From Deltaproteobacteria bacterium (GTDB lineage: Bacteria; Desulfobacterota; Syntrophia; Syntrophales; UBA2185): DNA of 35,192 bases. Below the pieces are notes generated by a model. It did not search any database. It saw only the letters and a program-made list of their open reading frames with translations, and was not told where the DNA came from. Numbering within the stretch: position 1 is the stretch's first letter; the number at the start of each line of letters is the position of its first letter. Shown piece after piece: positions 15,723-23,748 of this stretch. The DNA lies in the NCBI GenBank assembly GCA_026388545.1, contig JAPLJS010000072.1, forward strand, positions 1-35,192, given 5' to 3'. The position numbers and the translations under genes are program-made.

Positions 15723-17186
15723 ATGGAAAGTAAAAACAGAAAAACCTTTATCATGTTTCTGCTGGCTTTTCTGATAGCGTCTTTTATCGTTTCTCTTGTG
15801 GAGGTATTGAGGTCATCTTTTATTCCTGTTGGACCTGATGTTCAGACAGTATCGGCGGTTTCATCAGCGGATAATCCTCGTTCACCGGGATCGTTTGCTG
15901 ATCTGGCTGAGAAATTGAAACCGTCCGTTGTAAATATCAGTACAACGAAAACAATCCGCTCCGGCCGTGGAGGACAATCCAGATCGCCTTTTGACCGATA
16001 CTTTTGGGGAGATGATTTCTTTGATAGATTTTTTGGCGACATACCCAAGAGAGAATTCAAACAGAGGAGTCTCGGTTCCGGTTTTATCATTAGTCATGAC
16101 GGCTATATTTTCACGAACAATCACGTTGTTGAGCAGGCCGACAAGATACTGGTTAAACTTTCAACGGGAAAGGAGTATGAAGCCAAGGTCATTGGCAGGG
16201 ATGCAAAAACGGACCTCGCTCTTATAAAAATTAAACCGGGCGAAAGTCTACCTGTTGCTGAAATAGGCGATTCCGAGAAATTGCGTGTCGGCGACTGGGT
16301 TCTTGCCATCGGAAACCCCTTCGGCCTTGAACAGACGGTAACCGCGGGCATTATCAGCGCTAAGGGCAGGGTGATAGGCGCTGGACCCTATGATAATTTC
16401 ATTCAAACGGACGCCTCCATCAATCCCGGGAATAGCGGGGGGCCTCTTTTTAATATGGAAGGTAAAGTGATAGGCATTAATGCGGTAATTATAGCCCAGG
16501 GACAGGGCATCGGGTTTGCTATACCGATTAATATGGCCAAAACCGTACTGCCTGACCTCAAATCAAAAGGGAAAGTTACCCGTGCCTGGCTTGGCGTTTC
16601 TGTCCAGGATGTCACCGACGATATAGCCAAGAGTTTTAAACTTAAAGAGAGTGGTGGTGCATTGGTATCCGAAGTATTCAAGGGAGATCCAGCCGACAAG
16701 GCCGGTCTGAGGACAGGGGATCTCATAACCGAGGTGAATGGCAAAAAAATAAAAGATACCCACGAGTTGTTGCTTACGATCGCCTCTTTTCATGTCGGGG
16801 ACAAGGTTGAGATCAAAGCCCTGCGGGATGGTCAGGAAAAGACTTTTCGCATTGTTGTAACAGAAAGAAGGGACCAGCCGGAAGTGGCATCGGCAGAAGA
16901 GACTGCACAAAACTTTGGGATGGTCATACAGGATATCACTCCTGAGATTGCCCGATATCTTGGAATTGCAAGCAGAAGAGGTGTAATTGTTGTTGATGTT
17001 AAAGACGGAAGCACTGCCGATGAGAATGGTATTCAGCCCCAGGACATCATCCTGCAGGTTAATAACGTGAAAATTTCATCCATGAAAGAATACCTGAGGG
17101 AAACATCGAAGAAAAGTGCAAAAAACAGCGTTCTTCTCTTAATCAAGCGGGGCAAGGCAACGTTTTTTGTAAGTCTGCGCAAGTAA
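15723..17186 (+). CDS. degP: Do/HtrA-family periplasmic serine protease
   Basis: A 487-residue DegP/DegQ-like protease for envelope protein quality control. A membrane anchor or signal (about 8-30) precedes a trypsin-like domain with the full catalytic triad: H134 (TNNHVV), D164 (AKTDLALIKI) and S238 (NPGNSGGP). Two PDZ domains follow (about 285-375 and 395-480), each with a recognisable GLRTGDLITEVNGKKI / NGIQPQDIILQVNNVKI core. A GGAGG ribosome site lies about 14 nt before the ATG. It lies 144 bp after the activase gene and 13 bp before the truncated glycosylase gene, so it could be the first gene of the run leading into sufCB. No stress-type promoter was recognised upstream. Confidence 0.93.
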   Translation: MESKNRKTFIMFLLAFLIASFIVSLVEVLRSSFIPVGPDVQTVSAVSSADNPRSPGSFADLAEKLKPSVVNISTTKTIRSGRGGQSRSPFDRYFWGDDFFDRFFGDIPKREFKQRSLGSGFIISHDGYIFTNNHVVEQADKILVKLSTGKEYEAKVIGRDAKTDLALIKIKPGESLPVAEIGDSEKLRVGDWVLAIGNPFGLEQTVTAGIISAKGRVIGAGPYDNFIQTDASINPGNSGGPLFNMEGKVIGINAVIIAQGQGIGFAIPINMAKTVLPDLKSKGKVTRAWLGVSVQDVTDDIAKSFKLKESGGALVSEVFKGDPADKAGLRTGDLITEVNGKKIKDTHELLLTIASFHVGDKVEIKALRDGQEKTFRIVVTERRDQPEVASAEETAQNFGMVIQDITPEIARYLGIASRRGVIVVDVKDGSTADENGIQPQDIILQVNNVKISSMKEYLRETSKKSAKNSVLLLIKRGKATFFVSLRK

Positions 17187-17199
17187 TGAATGGTTCTGT

Positions 17200-17730
17200 A
17201 TGTATAGGGGCCATTATCTGCTTGCGATATATGAAACACTGAATGCTCATTTCGGTGACCTCCACTGGTGGCCTGGTGATTCCCCTTTTGAGGTGATTGT
17301 CGGAGCAATACTCACCCAGAATACGGCATGGAGAAATGTTGAAAGTGCCATATCAAAACTGAAAACGAAAGGCATCCTTTACCCCGAGGGGATTTTCAAA
17401 ACAGATGACCAAACACTTGCTGATCTTATTCGACCATCGGGATATTACAACATTAAGACCCAGAGATTAAAGTCATTTATACGGTTTCTCTATGAGGTGT
17501 ATAATGGCAACCTGGACAGCATGTTTGCGGAAGACCTTTGGCGCCTGAGAGGAAAGTTGCTTACGGTCAAGGGTATTGGAGAGGAGACTGCCGACAGTAT
17601 ATTGCTTTACGCGGGAAACAAGCCCATATTCGTTGTTGATGCATATACAAGAAGGATTTTGCAGAGACATGATATTATCCGAAGAGATACCACATATACG
17701 GAGAGGTTTTTGAATGTTACTCGCAATTGA
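17200..17730 (+). CDS. HhH-GPD DNA glycosylase, C-terminally truncated
   Basis: A 176-residue endonuclease III-like protein of the MagIII/HP0602 branch. WWPGDSPFEVIVGAILTQNT, the helix-hairpin-helix LLTVKGIGEETADSILLYAG and the catalytic Asp in FVVDAYTRRIL (the GPD element) are all present. Members of this branch usually run about 215-225 residues and end with a helical segment, often with a Cys-containing iron-sulfur loop. Here the protein stops about 25 residues after the catalytic Asp, and the end overlaps the start of sufC by 17 bp. The missing tail does not appear in another frame, so a deletion is likelier than a frameshift. It may be inactive or partly active. No good Shine-Dalgarno is seen before ATG 17200. 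Confidence 0.75.
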   Translation: MYRGHYLLAIYETLNAHFGDLHWWPGDSPFEVIVGAILTQNTAWRNVESAISKLKTKGILYPEGIFKTDDQTLADLIRPSGYYNIKTQRLKSFIRFLYEVYNGNLDSMFAEDLWRLRGKLLTVKGIGEETADSILLYAGNKPIFVVDAYTRRILQRHDIIRRDTTYTERFLNVTRN

Positions 17731-18442
17731 GAATTTGTCAGTCGAAATTGCCGAAAAAGAAGTACTTAGGGACGTTAATCTGGCAATCGGCCAAGGAGAA
17801 ACCCACGTCCTTTTCGGAAAAAACGGATCGGGAAAGACAACCCTGTTGATGGCTATTATGGGATTTTCCGGGTGCCGCATCACGGGTGGAAAGATAACAT
17901 TTAAAGGTGTGGATATTACCCATCTTCCCATTAATGAAAGGGCAAAACTGGGTATAGGGATGTCATTTCAGCGGCCCCCGACCGTACGAGGGCTCAAGGT
18001 GCATGATCTTATCAGGACATTCAACAATAACAGTGAAGAAACCATTGAACAGGTCGCAGGCAGCCTGAACTTTACAGAATTCATGGAGCGGGATATCAAC
18101 CTCGGTTTTTCCGGCGGTGAAATAAAAAAATCCGAACTCCTTCAGCTTATCGTCCAGAACCCGGAACTGATCCTCCTGGACGAACCGGAATCGGGAGTTG
18201 ATCTGGAAAATATCAAAATCATCGGAAGGGTCATTAAAAAGCTGCTTCAGAAAAATCTCAGGAGACAGCGCTTTAAGTCGGGCCTCGTTATCACCCACAC
18301 GGGACTTATCCTGAATTACCTTGAGGCGGACAAGGGCCACCTCATGCTCAACGGCAGGATTACATGCGAGGGCAATCCCAGAGAGATGTTTGAGACCATT
18401 GAAAGCCGCGGTTACGAGGAGTGCGCCAGATGTCAAAGATAG
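17714..18442 (+). CDS. sufC: SufC-type Fe-S cluster assembly ATPase
   Basis: A 242-residue cytoplasmic ABC ATPase that drives Fe-S cluster building on SufB-type scaffolds. Walker A GKNGSGKTT, the Q-loop SFQRPPTV, the SufC-style signature GFSGGEIKKSELLQ and Walker B LILLDEPESGVDLENI are intact. SufC family features (FSGGE.KK.E and LDEP.SG.D) separate it from transport ATPases. GAGAGG lies about 7 nt before the ATG, inside the end of the truncated glycosylase gene. The stop overlaps the start of sufB by 13 bp, so the two are translationally coupled. No sufS, sufU, sufD or sufA is adjacent, so this is the minimal two-gene arrangement. Confidence 0.93.
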   Translation: MLLAIENLSVEIAEKEVLRDVNLAIGQGETHVLFGKNGSGKTTLLMAIMGFSGCRITGGKITFKGVDITHLPINERAKLGIGMSFQRPPTVRGLKVHDLIRTFNNNSEETIEQVAGSLNFTEFMERDINLGFSGGEIKKSELLQLIVQNPELILLDEPESGVDLENIKIIGRVIKKLLQKNLRRQRFKSGLVITHTGLILNYLEADKGHLMLNGRITCEGNPREMFETIESRGYEECARCQR

Positions 18443-19644
18443 ACGAAAAAGCGAGAACTGCCCTGAAAAAGAAATCACTCTATGGGCCTGATATTGATCT
18501 TGACTGCTTCAGGAGTGAGGCCGTTTCTCATGAATATGATCCCGACTTATCCAACTTTTCCGAAGGAGAGAAAAAGCATATCGAGGGGGTCGGGTTCCTC
18601 ACATCACATGGGGAAAGGACGGGAAGCTTTGTGATGAAGGATCACTCTCCCGTTCAATGCTCTATCCGCCAGGATGGAGTTGAGCTGCTTTCCATGAATG
18701 ATGCCCTGAAGAAATATTACGGACTAACGGACTACTGGTGGAAAGCCGTTGATATTGATGCAGACAAGTACACCGCCCAGGCGGCAGTCGCATTTCATGA
18801 CGGCTATTTCATTCGGGCCAGGGCGGGAATAAAGGCAGAGTACCCAGTACAGGCCTGCCTCTACATCAGTAGCGAGGGCATTGCCCAGAACGTACACAAC
18901 ATGGTTATCGCTGAGGAAGATTCGGAACTTCATATCATCACAGGATGTACAACAGCGCCCCATCTAAAAAAGGGTTTACATGTCGGTGTATCGGAATTCT
19001 ACATTAAAAAGGGTGCAACGGTTACATTTACGATGCTCCATACCTGGGGTGAAGAGATTGTTGTAAGACCGAGAACCTCCGTCTGGGTAGAAGAGGGGGC
19101 GACGTTCATGTCAAATTATGTGTGCATGAAAATGGCTAAATCCGTGCAGATGTACCCCTCGGTCAGATTAAAGGGGAGAAATGCGGTTGCAAGAATCAAC
19201 ACAATCCTCGTTGCCCCGAAGGGATCAGATCTGGATATAGGGGGGCGTGTCTCTCTCGAAGCGCCGGGGACAAAGGCGGAAATTATATCGAGGGCTATTA
19301 CCAGGGGAGGTAACATTATAGCCAGAGGACTCCTCATAGGGCAGGTAGCGGATGTGAAAGCCCACCTCGAATGCAACGGGCTTATCCTATCCGAAGAAGG
19401 CCGCATTCGTGCGATCCCGGAGCTTGACGGGTGGGTCGCCGGAGTGGAAATGTCCCATGAAGCCGCTGTCGGCAAGATATCTCAGGACGAAATAGAATAT
19501 CTCATGTCGCGTGGCTTAAGTGAAGACGAGGCGACAGCTCTGATCGTGAGAGGATTCCTGAACGTCAAGATGGAAGGGCTTCCCAAAGAACTTCAGGACG
19601 AGATCGAAAGGATCGTTTACGAAACCGGCAGCAGCGTCTTCTAG
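18430..19644 (+). CDS. sufB: SufB/SufD-type Fe-S scaffold
   Basis: A 404-residue SufB/SufD-family protein, the scaffold partner of SufC. The beta-helix core is followed by the conserved C-terminal block with HLECNGLILSEEG, AIPELDG, MSHEAAVGKIS and the helix LMSRGLSEDEATALIVRGFL. A Cys (in LECNG), the PELD acid and the HE pair are candidate cluster ligands. The Cys equivalent to E. coli SufB C405 appears absent by eye. It resembles the shorter archaeal/anaerobe scaffold (SMS system) more than the ~490-residue E. coli SufB. The start is set at ATG 18430, with GAGGAG 8 nt upstream. An in-frame GTG at 18421 is less likely. Confidence 0.88.
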   Translation: MSKIDEKARTALKKKSLYGPDIDLDCFRSEAVSHEYDPDLSNFSEGEKKHIEGVGFLTSHGERTGSFVMKDHSPVQCSIRQDGVELLSMNDALKKYYGLTDYWWKAVDIDADKYTAQAAVAFHDGYFIRARAGIKAEYPVQACLYISSEGIAQNVHNMVIAEEDSELHIITGCTTAPHLKKGLHVGVSEFYIKKGATVTFTMLHTWGEEIVVRPRTSVWVEEGATFMSNYVCMKMAKSVQMYPSVRLKGRNAVARINTILVAPKGSDLDIGGRVSLEAPGTKAEIISRAITRGGNIIARGLLIGQVADVKAHLECNGLILSEEGRIRAIPELDGWVAGVEMSHEAAVGKISQDEIEYLMSRGLSEDEATALIVRGFLNVKMEGLPKELQDEIERIVYETGSSVF

Positions 19645-19660
19645 AGACTATTAAAGCAAC

Positions 19661-19686
19661 ATCCCTAAACTCTATGTTATAGGGAT
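19661..19686 (+). promoter_or_regulatory. Hairpin enclosing the ribosome site of the PHP gene
   Basis: ATCCCTA (19661-19667) pairs perfectly with TAGGGAT (19680-19686) around a 12-nt loop. The right arm contains AGGGA, the only Shine-Dalgarno-like element for the GTG at 19692. When folded the hairpin would hide it. It could also be a weak stem after sufB, but no T-run follows. Confidence 0.4.
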
Positions 19687-19691
19687 ACGCT

Positions 19692-20783
19692 GTGCCGGTC
19701 ATCAATCAGGTTCCCATGTCTTACCTATACGATTATACGGGCGTCATTCACATCCACTCAGCCTACTCATTCGACGGTCGGACTTCTATGCCGGATATTT
19801 TGGAAGCGGCAAGGAGAAACTCCCTCGATTTTGTCATGCTTACCGATCACTCCAACCTGCGGGCGAGGGAAGAAGGCTTTGAGGGCTGGAACGGCGATAC
19901 ACTGCTTATCGTCGGACAGGAAATTGCCCCCCGATTCAACCACTACATTGCCTTCGAGACCAATACGCCCGTGATTTTTCCGGAGGACGAACAGGATATT
20001 AACCCCCAGATATACATCGATCATGTTCGGGCACAGGGAGGGATCGGCTTCATCGCCCACCCAGACCATGAAGGAACGAATATGTTTCACGTGAAACATT
20101 TCCCCTGGTTAGACTGGACAGCAACCGGTTACACAGGGATTGGGATATGGGACTTTATGTCGGATTGGCAAAGTACCCTGAATGGATACATCGGGGCCCT
20201 CTTCAGTTATTTCTTCCCTGCCTTTTTCCTCAGAGGACCAAAAGAAGAAACCTTACAGCGATGGGATCGATTGAACCAGAGCTCTAAAGTGGTTGGTATC
20301 GGTGAACTTGACAATCATAACTCCATAGTAAAGGCGTTGGGTTTCAATTTTTCCGTTTTTCCCTTCGCGAAGGCATTTAAATTTTTGAGAACTCATGTGA
20401 TAACGGAAACACCTTTTGCCAAAGATAAAAAAAGGGATATTGAATTATTACTATCTGCCCTTAAACAGGGAAGGGTATATATAGCGGGAGAATATTACCA
20501 GGAAGCCAAGGGTTTCTCCTTTGTTTTAACAGATAACAAACGGAACGCGACTATGGGTGATGACTTTATGCTTGATGGAGAAGCTTGCCTTGCCACCATG
20601 CTACCCGTGACCGCGAAGGTCCGCATCATCAAAGACGGGATGCTTTTCATTGAAGAAACTACCCATAACCTGACGTGCCACATCCGCCAGCAGGGAGTTT
20701 ACAGAGTCGAAGCCTATCTAAAAGTCTTTGGCAAATACCTGCCCTGGATATTTTCGAATCCTATTTATGTAAAAAGCGGTTGA
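19692..20783 (+). CDS. PHP-domain metal-dependent phosphoesterase-like protein
   Basis: A 363-residue protein with an N-terminal PHP domain, a metal-dependent phosphoesterase fold. The metal-site motifs are visible: HIHSAYSFDG (HxH), LTDHSNL, the Glu in VGQEI, FIAHPDH and the late GIGELDNHN. The region after about 255 is a beta-rich C-terminal domain (YIAGEYYQEAKGFSFVLTDN ... GVYRVEAYL), often found in PHP proteins of anaerobes. The substrate is unknown. The start is GTG 19692, with the internal ATG 19716 possible. The gene lies 47 bp after sufB and 10 bp before the DUF374 acyltransferase. It contains a perfect parS palindrome at 20083-20098, read as codons for the stretch MFHVKH. Confidence 0.85.
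   Translation: MPVINQVPMSYLYDYTGVIHIHSAYSFDGRTSMPDILEAARRNSLDFVMLTDHSNLRAREEGFEGWNGDTLLIVGQEIAPRFNHYIAFETNTPVIFPEDEQDINPQIYIDHVRAQGGIGFIAHPDHEGTNMFHVKHFPWLDWTATGYTGIGIWDFMSDWQSTLNGYIGALFSYFFPAFFLRGPKEETLQRWDRLNQSSKVVGIGELDNHNSIVKALGFNFSVFPFAKAFKFLRTHVITETPFAKDKKRDIELLLSALKQGRVYIAGEYYQEAKGFSFVLTDNKRNATMGDDFMLDGEACLATMLPVTAKVRIIKDGMLFIEETTHNLTCHIRQQGVYRVEAYLKVFGKYLPWIFSNPIYVKSG
20083..20098. promoter_or_regulatory. parS site (ParB/Spo0J binding centromere)
   Basis: The sequence TGTTTCACGTGAAACA is a perfect 16-bp palindrome and identical to the well-known bacterial parS consensus bound by ParB/Spo0J. It lies inside the PHP gene, as in other bacteria where parS sites occur within coding regions. 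ParB loaded here spreads on flanking DNA and recruits SMC/ParA for chromosome segregation. No other full match was noticed in the window, and parA/parB are not present. Confidence 0.9.
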
Positions 20784-20793
20784 AACGAACCAT

Positions 20794-21480
20794 ATGATCA
20801 AACACCTGTCACGATTCGCTTTGAAATATGGCCTCATCCCATGTGCTCATTATCTCATTCGTTTATACTTTTCTCTGGTAAGAATCAGGACCATTAATGA
20901 GGATATTATTTTTAATCACCTCAAAGGCGGCAAAAAGGCGATAGTCGCGATCTGGCATCAGCGTATCATGCTGATCTTGAGCTATGCCGGAAGGTTTGGC
21001 GGTTACAAGCCTTCCGTTATGATCAGCCAGAGCCGTGACGGGGAAATAATTGCCAGGGTGGCAAACCGTCTCAACTTTCGACCCGTCCGGGGATCAAGTT
21101 CTCGTGGCGGAAAGGGAGCCCTGAGTAGTATGATCACAGACTTGGCCCAACACCCTTTAGCTGCCCATGTTCTGGATGGCCCAAGCGGACCCAGGGGTGT
21201 CATAAAGCCCGGTTTGATTGTAATGGCCCGATCATCCGGAGTCCCGATTTTCCCGGTCTATATTTCAGTCGACCGGGCATGGGTGCTGAATAGCTGGGAT
21301 CGCACTCTGATACCAAAACCTTTCAGTACAATCACTGTGCGCTGGGATGATCCCATAGTGGTCCCGGAGGATATTGATGAGGAGGCATTTGAGAGCACAC
21401 GGAAACAGATTGAGCAGCACATGAAGGAGGATCAGAACAAAGATGATGCGGAGAAGGGATGGAGATCTCCTTTGTTATAA
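20794..21480 (+). CDS. DUF374 lysophospholipid acyltransferase-like protein
   Basis: A 228-residue protein of the DUF374/LpxL-like acyltransferase superfamily, predicted to act at the inner membrane on lipid A or a lysophospholipid. Family landmarks are IVAIWHQRIMLI (WHQ), MISQSRDGEIIARVANRL, the RGSSSRGGKGAL motif and the VLDGPSGPRGVIKPGLIVMARSSGVPIFPV block. The N-terminal helix (about 1-30) could be a membrane anchor. The C-terminus is charged. It follows the PHP gene by 10 bp and is probably the last gene of the plus-strand run. It ends 9 bp before the convergent glutamine cyclotransferase gene. The exact acyl acceptor is not evident. Confidence 0.87.
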   Translation: MIKHLSRFALKYGLIPCAHYLIRLYFSLVRIRTINEDIIFNHLKGGKKAIVAIWHQRIMLILSYAGRFGGYKPSVMISQSRDGEIIARVANRLNFRPVRGSSSRGGKGALSSMITDLAQHPLAAHVLDGPSGPRGVIKPGLIVMARSSGVPIFPVYISVDRAWVLNSWDRTLIPKPFSTITVRWDDPIVVPEDIDEEAFESTRKQIEQHMKEDQNKDDAEKGWRSPLL

Positions 21481-21489
21481 AAATGCCAT

Positions 21490-22359
21490 CTATTTCTGAG
21501 CTTCTAAACGGATCTCAAATAATTTTGGCCAGAACTTTCCTGTTACGAATAAACGGTTATTTTTTGTGTCATACGCGATGCCGTTGAGAACATCGACCCT
21601 TTTGCCATTATCGACCAATCGATATAATCCCCGAAGATCGATCCATCCTAACACCCGCCCTGTCTGCGGTGAAATTCTGGCGATGTATCCCGTATCCCAG
21701 ATATTGGCGAAGATTTCACCTTTTATATATTCGAGCTCGTTGAGGTAAGGTATGGGTCTGCCGCGATCCTTGACCTCGATCTGCTTCACCATGGTAAATT
21801 TCCGGGGATCAAGGAAGCGCAGGATAGCGGTACCATCACTCATGATGAGGTTGTTGCCGTCGCAGGTGATTCCCCAGCCTTCCGTCGGGTAGGAAAACGT
21901 TCTCAGGAGGCGGAACGATTGAAGGTCATAAATAAAACCGGTATGCGATTGCCATGTTAGTTGTATCAGCTTGTTCTGCCATATGGTGATTCCTTCACCG
22001 AAGTATTCTATCGGCAGACGATGACTCTTTAAAATCCCGCCCGTCTTCAGTTCAACTTTGCGCAGGGTCGAGTGTCCATGGCGCCCCGTACCTTCATAGA
22101 GGTATCCCTTATGGAATACAAGTCCCTGTGTGAAGGCTTCGGGATCGTGGGGATAGGTATTTATTATACGGAAACCGTGAATGGTCGCTCCTGTCGTGTC
22201 GATGGGTGCAAGGTTCGGCTCCGCATAAAGGGAAGACGCGTTTCCCCAAGAAGCTTGACCGATCGACAAAAGAGACTCCTCGGAAACAAGAGAAAGTGCG
22301 CCTGATGCATGAAACAAAGCAACAATAATGATGAAGAAGTATTTTCTCAAAGCTACCAA
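21490..22359 (-). CDS. Glutaminyl-peptide cyclotransferase (glutamine cyclotransferase)
   Basis: A 289-residue exported protein of the plant/bacterial glutamine cyclotransferase family (PF05096), a five-bladed beta-propeller that converts N-terminal Gln to pyroglutamate. It has a signal peptide (about 1-30, LRKYFFIIIVALFHASGALS). The hallmarks are YPHDPEAFTQGLVFHKGYLYEGTG, LPIEYFGEGITIWQNKLIQLTW, YPTEGWGITCDGNNLIMSDG, LNELEYIKGEIFANIWDTGYIARI and LNGIAYDTKNNRLFVTGKFWPKLFE, all intact. The start is TTG, either at 22359 or three codons later at 22350, overlapping or abutting the fabD stop at 22353, so it appears coupled to fabD. A functional link to fatty-acid synthesis is not expected. Confidence 0.9.
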   Translation of the reverse strand: MVALRKYFFIIIVALFHASGALSLVSEESLLSIGQASWGNASSLYAEPNLAPIDTTGATIHGFRIINTYPHDPEAFTQGLVFHKGYLYEGTGRHGHSTLRKVELKTGGILKSHRLPIEYFGEGITIWQNKLIQLTWQSHTGFIYDLQSFRLLRTFSYPTEGWGITCDGNNLIMSDGTAILRFLDPRKFTMVKQIEVKDRGRPIPYLNELEYIKGEIFANIWDTGYIARISPQTGRVLGWIDLRGLYRLVDNGKRVDVLNGIAYDTKNNRLFVTGKFWPKLFEIRLEAQK

Positions 22360-23303
22360 CCGCTCTTTGCGAATGTTCTTTCAGCCGTCGAAAAAGTAGT
22401 AATCGATGTACAGCTAATATTCATTGACTTAAAGAAATCACGCAGAGGCCGACCGGGGCCGACCTCATAGATGGTATCCGTCTGTGAAGCAAGACTCTTC
22501 ATATTATCCACCCACAGGACGGAGTTATTCAACTGAGACACGAGATTGTAAATAAGGTCATCATACAGGCCTGAATGAAATCCTCCCCGATAATTTGAGG
22601 TCACCGTTATTGACCTTTCGTGATCTATTCCCTTACCGACCACCCGCAGCGTATCTCCGAACGGTTCGACAATTGTACTCATAAAACGACTATGGAACGG
22701 TGCGCTCACATTAAGCGGTATAAATCGAAAAGGTTTATCTTTTGCCAGCGCCTCCTGCAGCCGTGACTCTGCAACGGACATCGCCATGGCGTCACCGCTG
22801 ATGACCACCTGATTGGCTGAATTTATATTCGCAACGTCAATGGGAAGATCCTTCAATGCTATGTGAACCATTTCCATATCCACATTGTCGGAAATAACAG
22901 CAGCCATAGCCCCGACACCGACCGGAACGGCCTCCTGCATCAATCTGCCACGAATCTGGACAATTCGAACAGCCTCGGATAACGGAAGGGCGCCGGCAGC
23001 AACCAGGGCCGTAAATTCGCCGAGGCTGTGACCGCCGAAGAGAGCCGGCGAAAATCCGAAAAGCATTTGCAAACTGCGGAGCATGGCAACTTCAGTAGTA
23101 AGAATGCATGGCTGGGTAAACTCTGTCAGGTTGAGGCGTTCATCCTCCCCGAAACACATAGCGGCAATGTCCCATCCTGCCGCCTGCGAAGCCTCTTCGT
23201 ACACCTCACGGCTGACGGGAACGTTCTCATAGAAGTCCTTCCCCATACCGGGCCGCTGAGCCCCCTGACCCGGAAATACAACAGCAATCTTATCCTTCTC
23301 CAT
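22353..23303 (-). CDS. fabD: Malonyl-CoA:ACP transacylase
   Basis: A 316-residue FabD that transfers malonyl from CoA to acyl carrier protein for type II fatty acid synthesis. The oxyanion/active-site elements are present: VVFPGQGAQRPGMGKD at the N-terminus, the nucleophilic Ser in GGHSLGEFTALV (S93), the Arg in VQIRGRLMQEAVP, and the catalytic His in NVSAPFHSRFM. The length is normal. The open frame allows a TTG start at 23312, but ATG 23303 has AGGAG at a more natural distance. Other fab genes are absent from the window. The enzyme stands with glutamine cyclotransferase only, and a ~440-bp repeat-bearing spacer lies upstream. A PKS-type acyltransferase is less likely because of the stand-alone format. 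Confidence 0.92.
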   Translation of the reverse strand: MEKDKIAVVFPGQGAQRPGMGKDFYENVPVSREVYEEASQAAGWDIAAMCFGEDERLNLTEFTQPCILTTEVAMLRSLQMLFGFSPALFGGHSLGEFTALVAAGALPLSEAVRIVQIRGRLMQEAVPVGVGAMAAVISDNVDMEMVHIALKDLPIDVANINSANQVVISGDAMAMSVAESRLQEALAKDKPFRFIPLNVSAPFHSRFMSTIVEPFGDTLRVVGKGIDHERSITVTSNYRGGFHSGLYDDLIYNLVSQLNNSVLWVDNMKSLASQTDTIYEVGPGRPLRDFFKSMNISCTSITTFSTAERTFAKSGW

Positions 23304-23312
23304 AATGAACAA

Positions 23313-23748
23313 ATTCTCCTGTATTTCGTTTATTCAAACGTGTTGTCATAACTATAACAACAACCTCCGCTATCCCCACTTTAGTAAAGGGGGCTGGGGG
23401 ATTTGTTCGGCTATTCAAACAAAAGCGAACCCGATAAATACACGTCTCCGTTTTGTATAGCAAGGGTCTTTTTCTGTTATAAATAGTGTCGGGCGGGATT
23501 CCCAATCTACCCAATGGTGAACATTTGCCTTGCTGGTAAAGAACAACGGGAGGACAGGCGTCCCGCCTGTCCGTAATATGAATGAAATGAAAATGATCAT
23601 CACTTTACCCGCCAGTATAGAGCAAGGACGCAGCAATGACGACGTATATTATGAAAATACTTGTAATTTTCTAAAAAAATAGTATTTTAACATTCGCGGA
23701 TCAATATAAATCAAAAAATTCGTATATTAACTTTCTGATTGACATATC
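23313..23748. other. 436-bp spacer with palindromic repeats
   Basis: Upstream of fabD. It contains the G/C block CCCCACTTTAGTAAAGGGGG (23376-23395), continuing into a GGGGGATTT tract that resembles the element at 34430-34462. It also holds a 9-bp perfect hairpin GGACAGGCG/CGCCTGTCC at 23552-23572, then AT-rich DNA. A 74-residue minus-strand frame here reads through these repeats and shows no domain, so I do not call a gene. The fabD promoter must lie in this region, but I could not define it. Confidence 0.55.
23552..23572. repeat. 9-bp perfect inverted repeat
   Basis: GGACAGGCG (23552-23560) and CGCCTGTCC (23564-23572) flank TCC. It has no T-run after it, so it is unlikely to be a terminator. 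It looks like a dispersed intergenic palindrome. Confidence 0.6.

Noticed and set aside
23290-23514. 74-codon minus-strand frame upstream of fabD
   Set aside because: It runs through the dispersed G/C-rich repeat and partly overlaps fabD. Its translation shows no domain.
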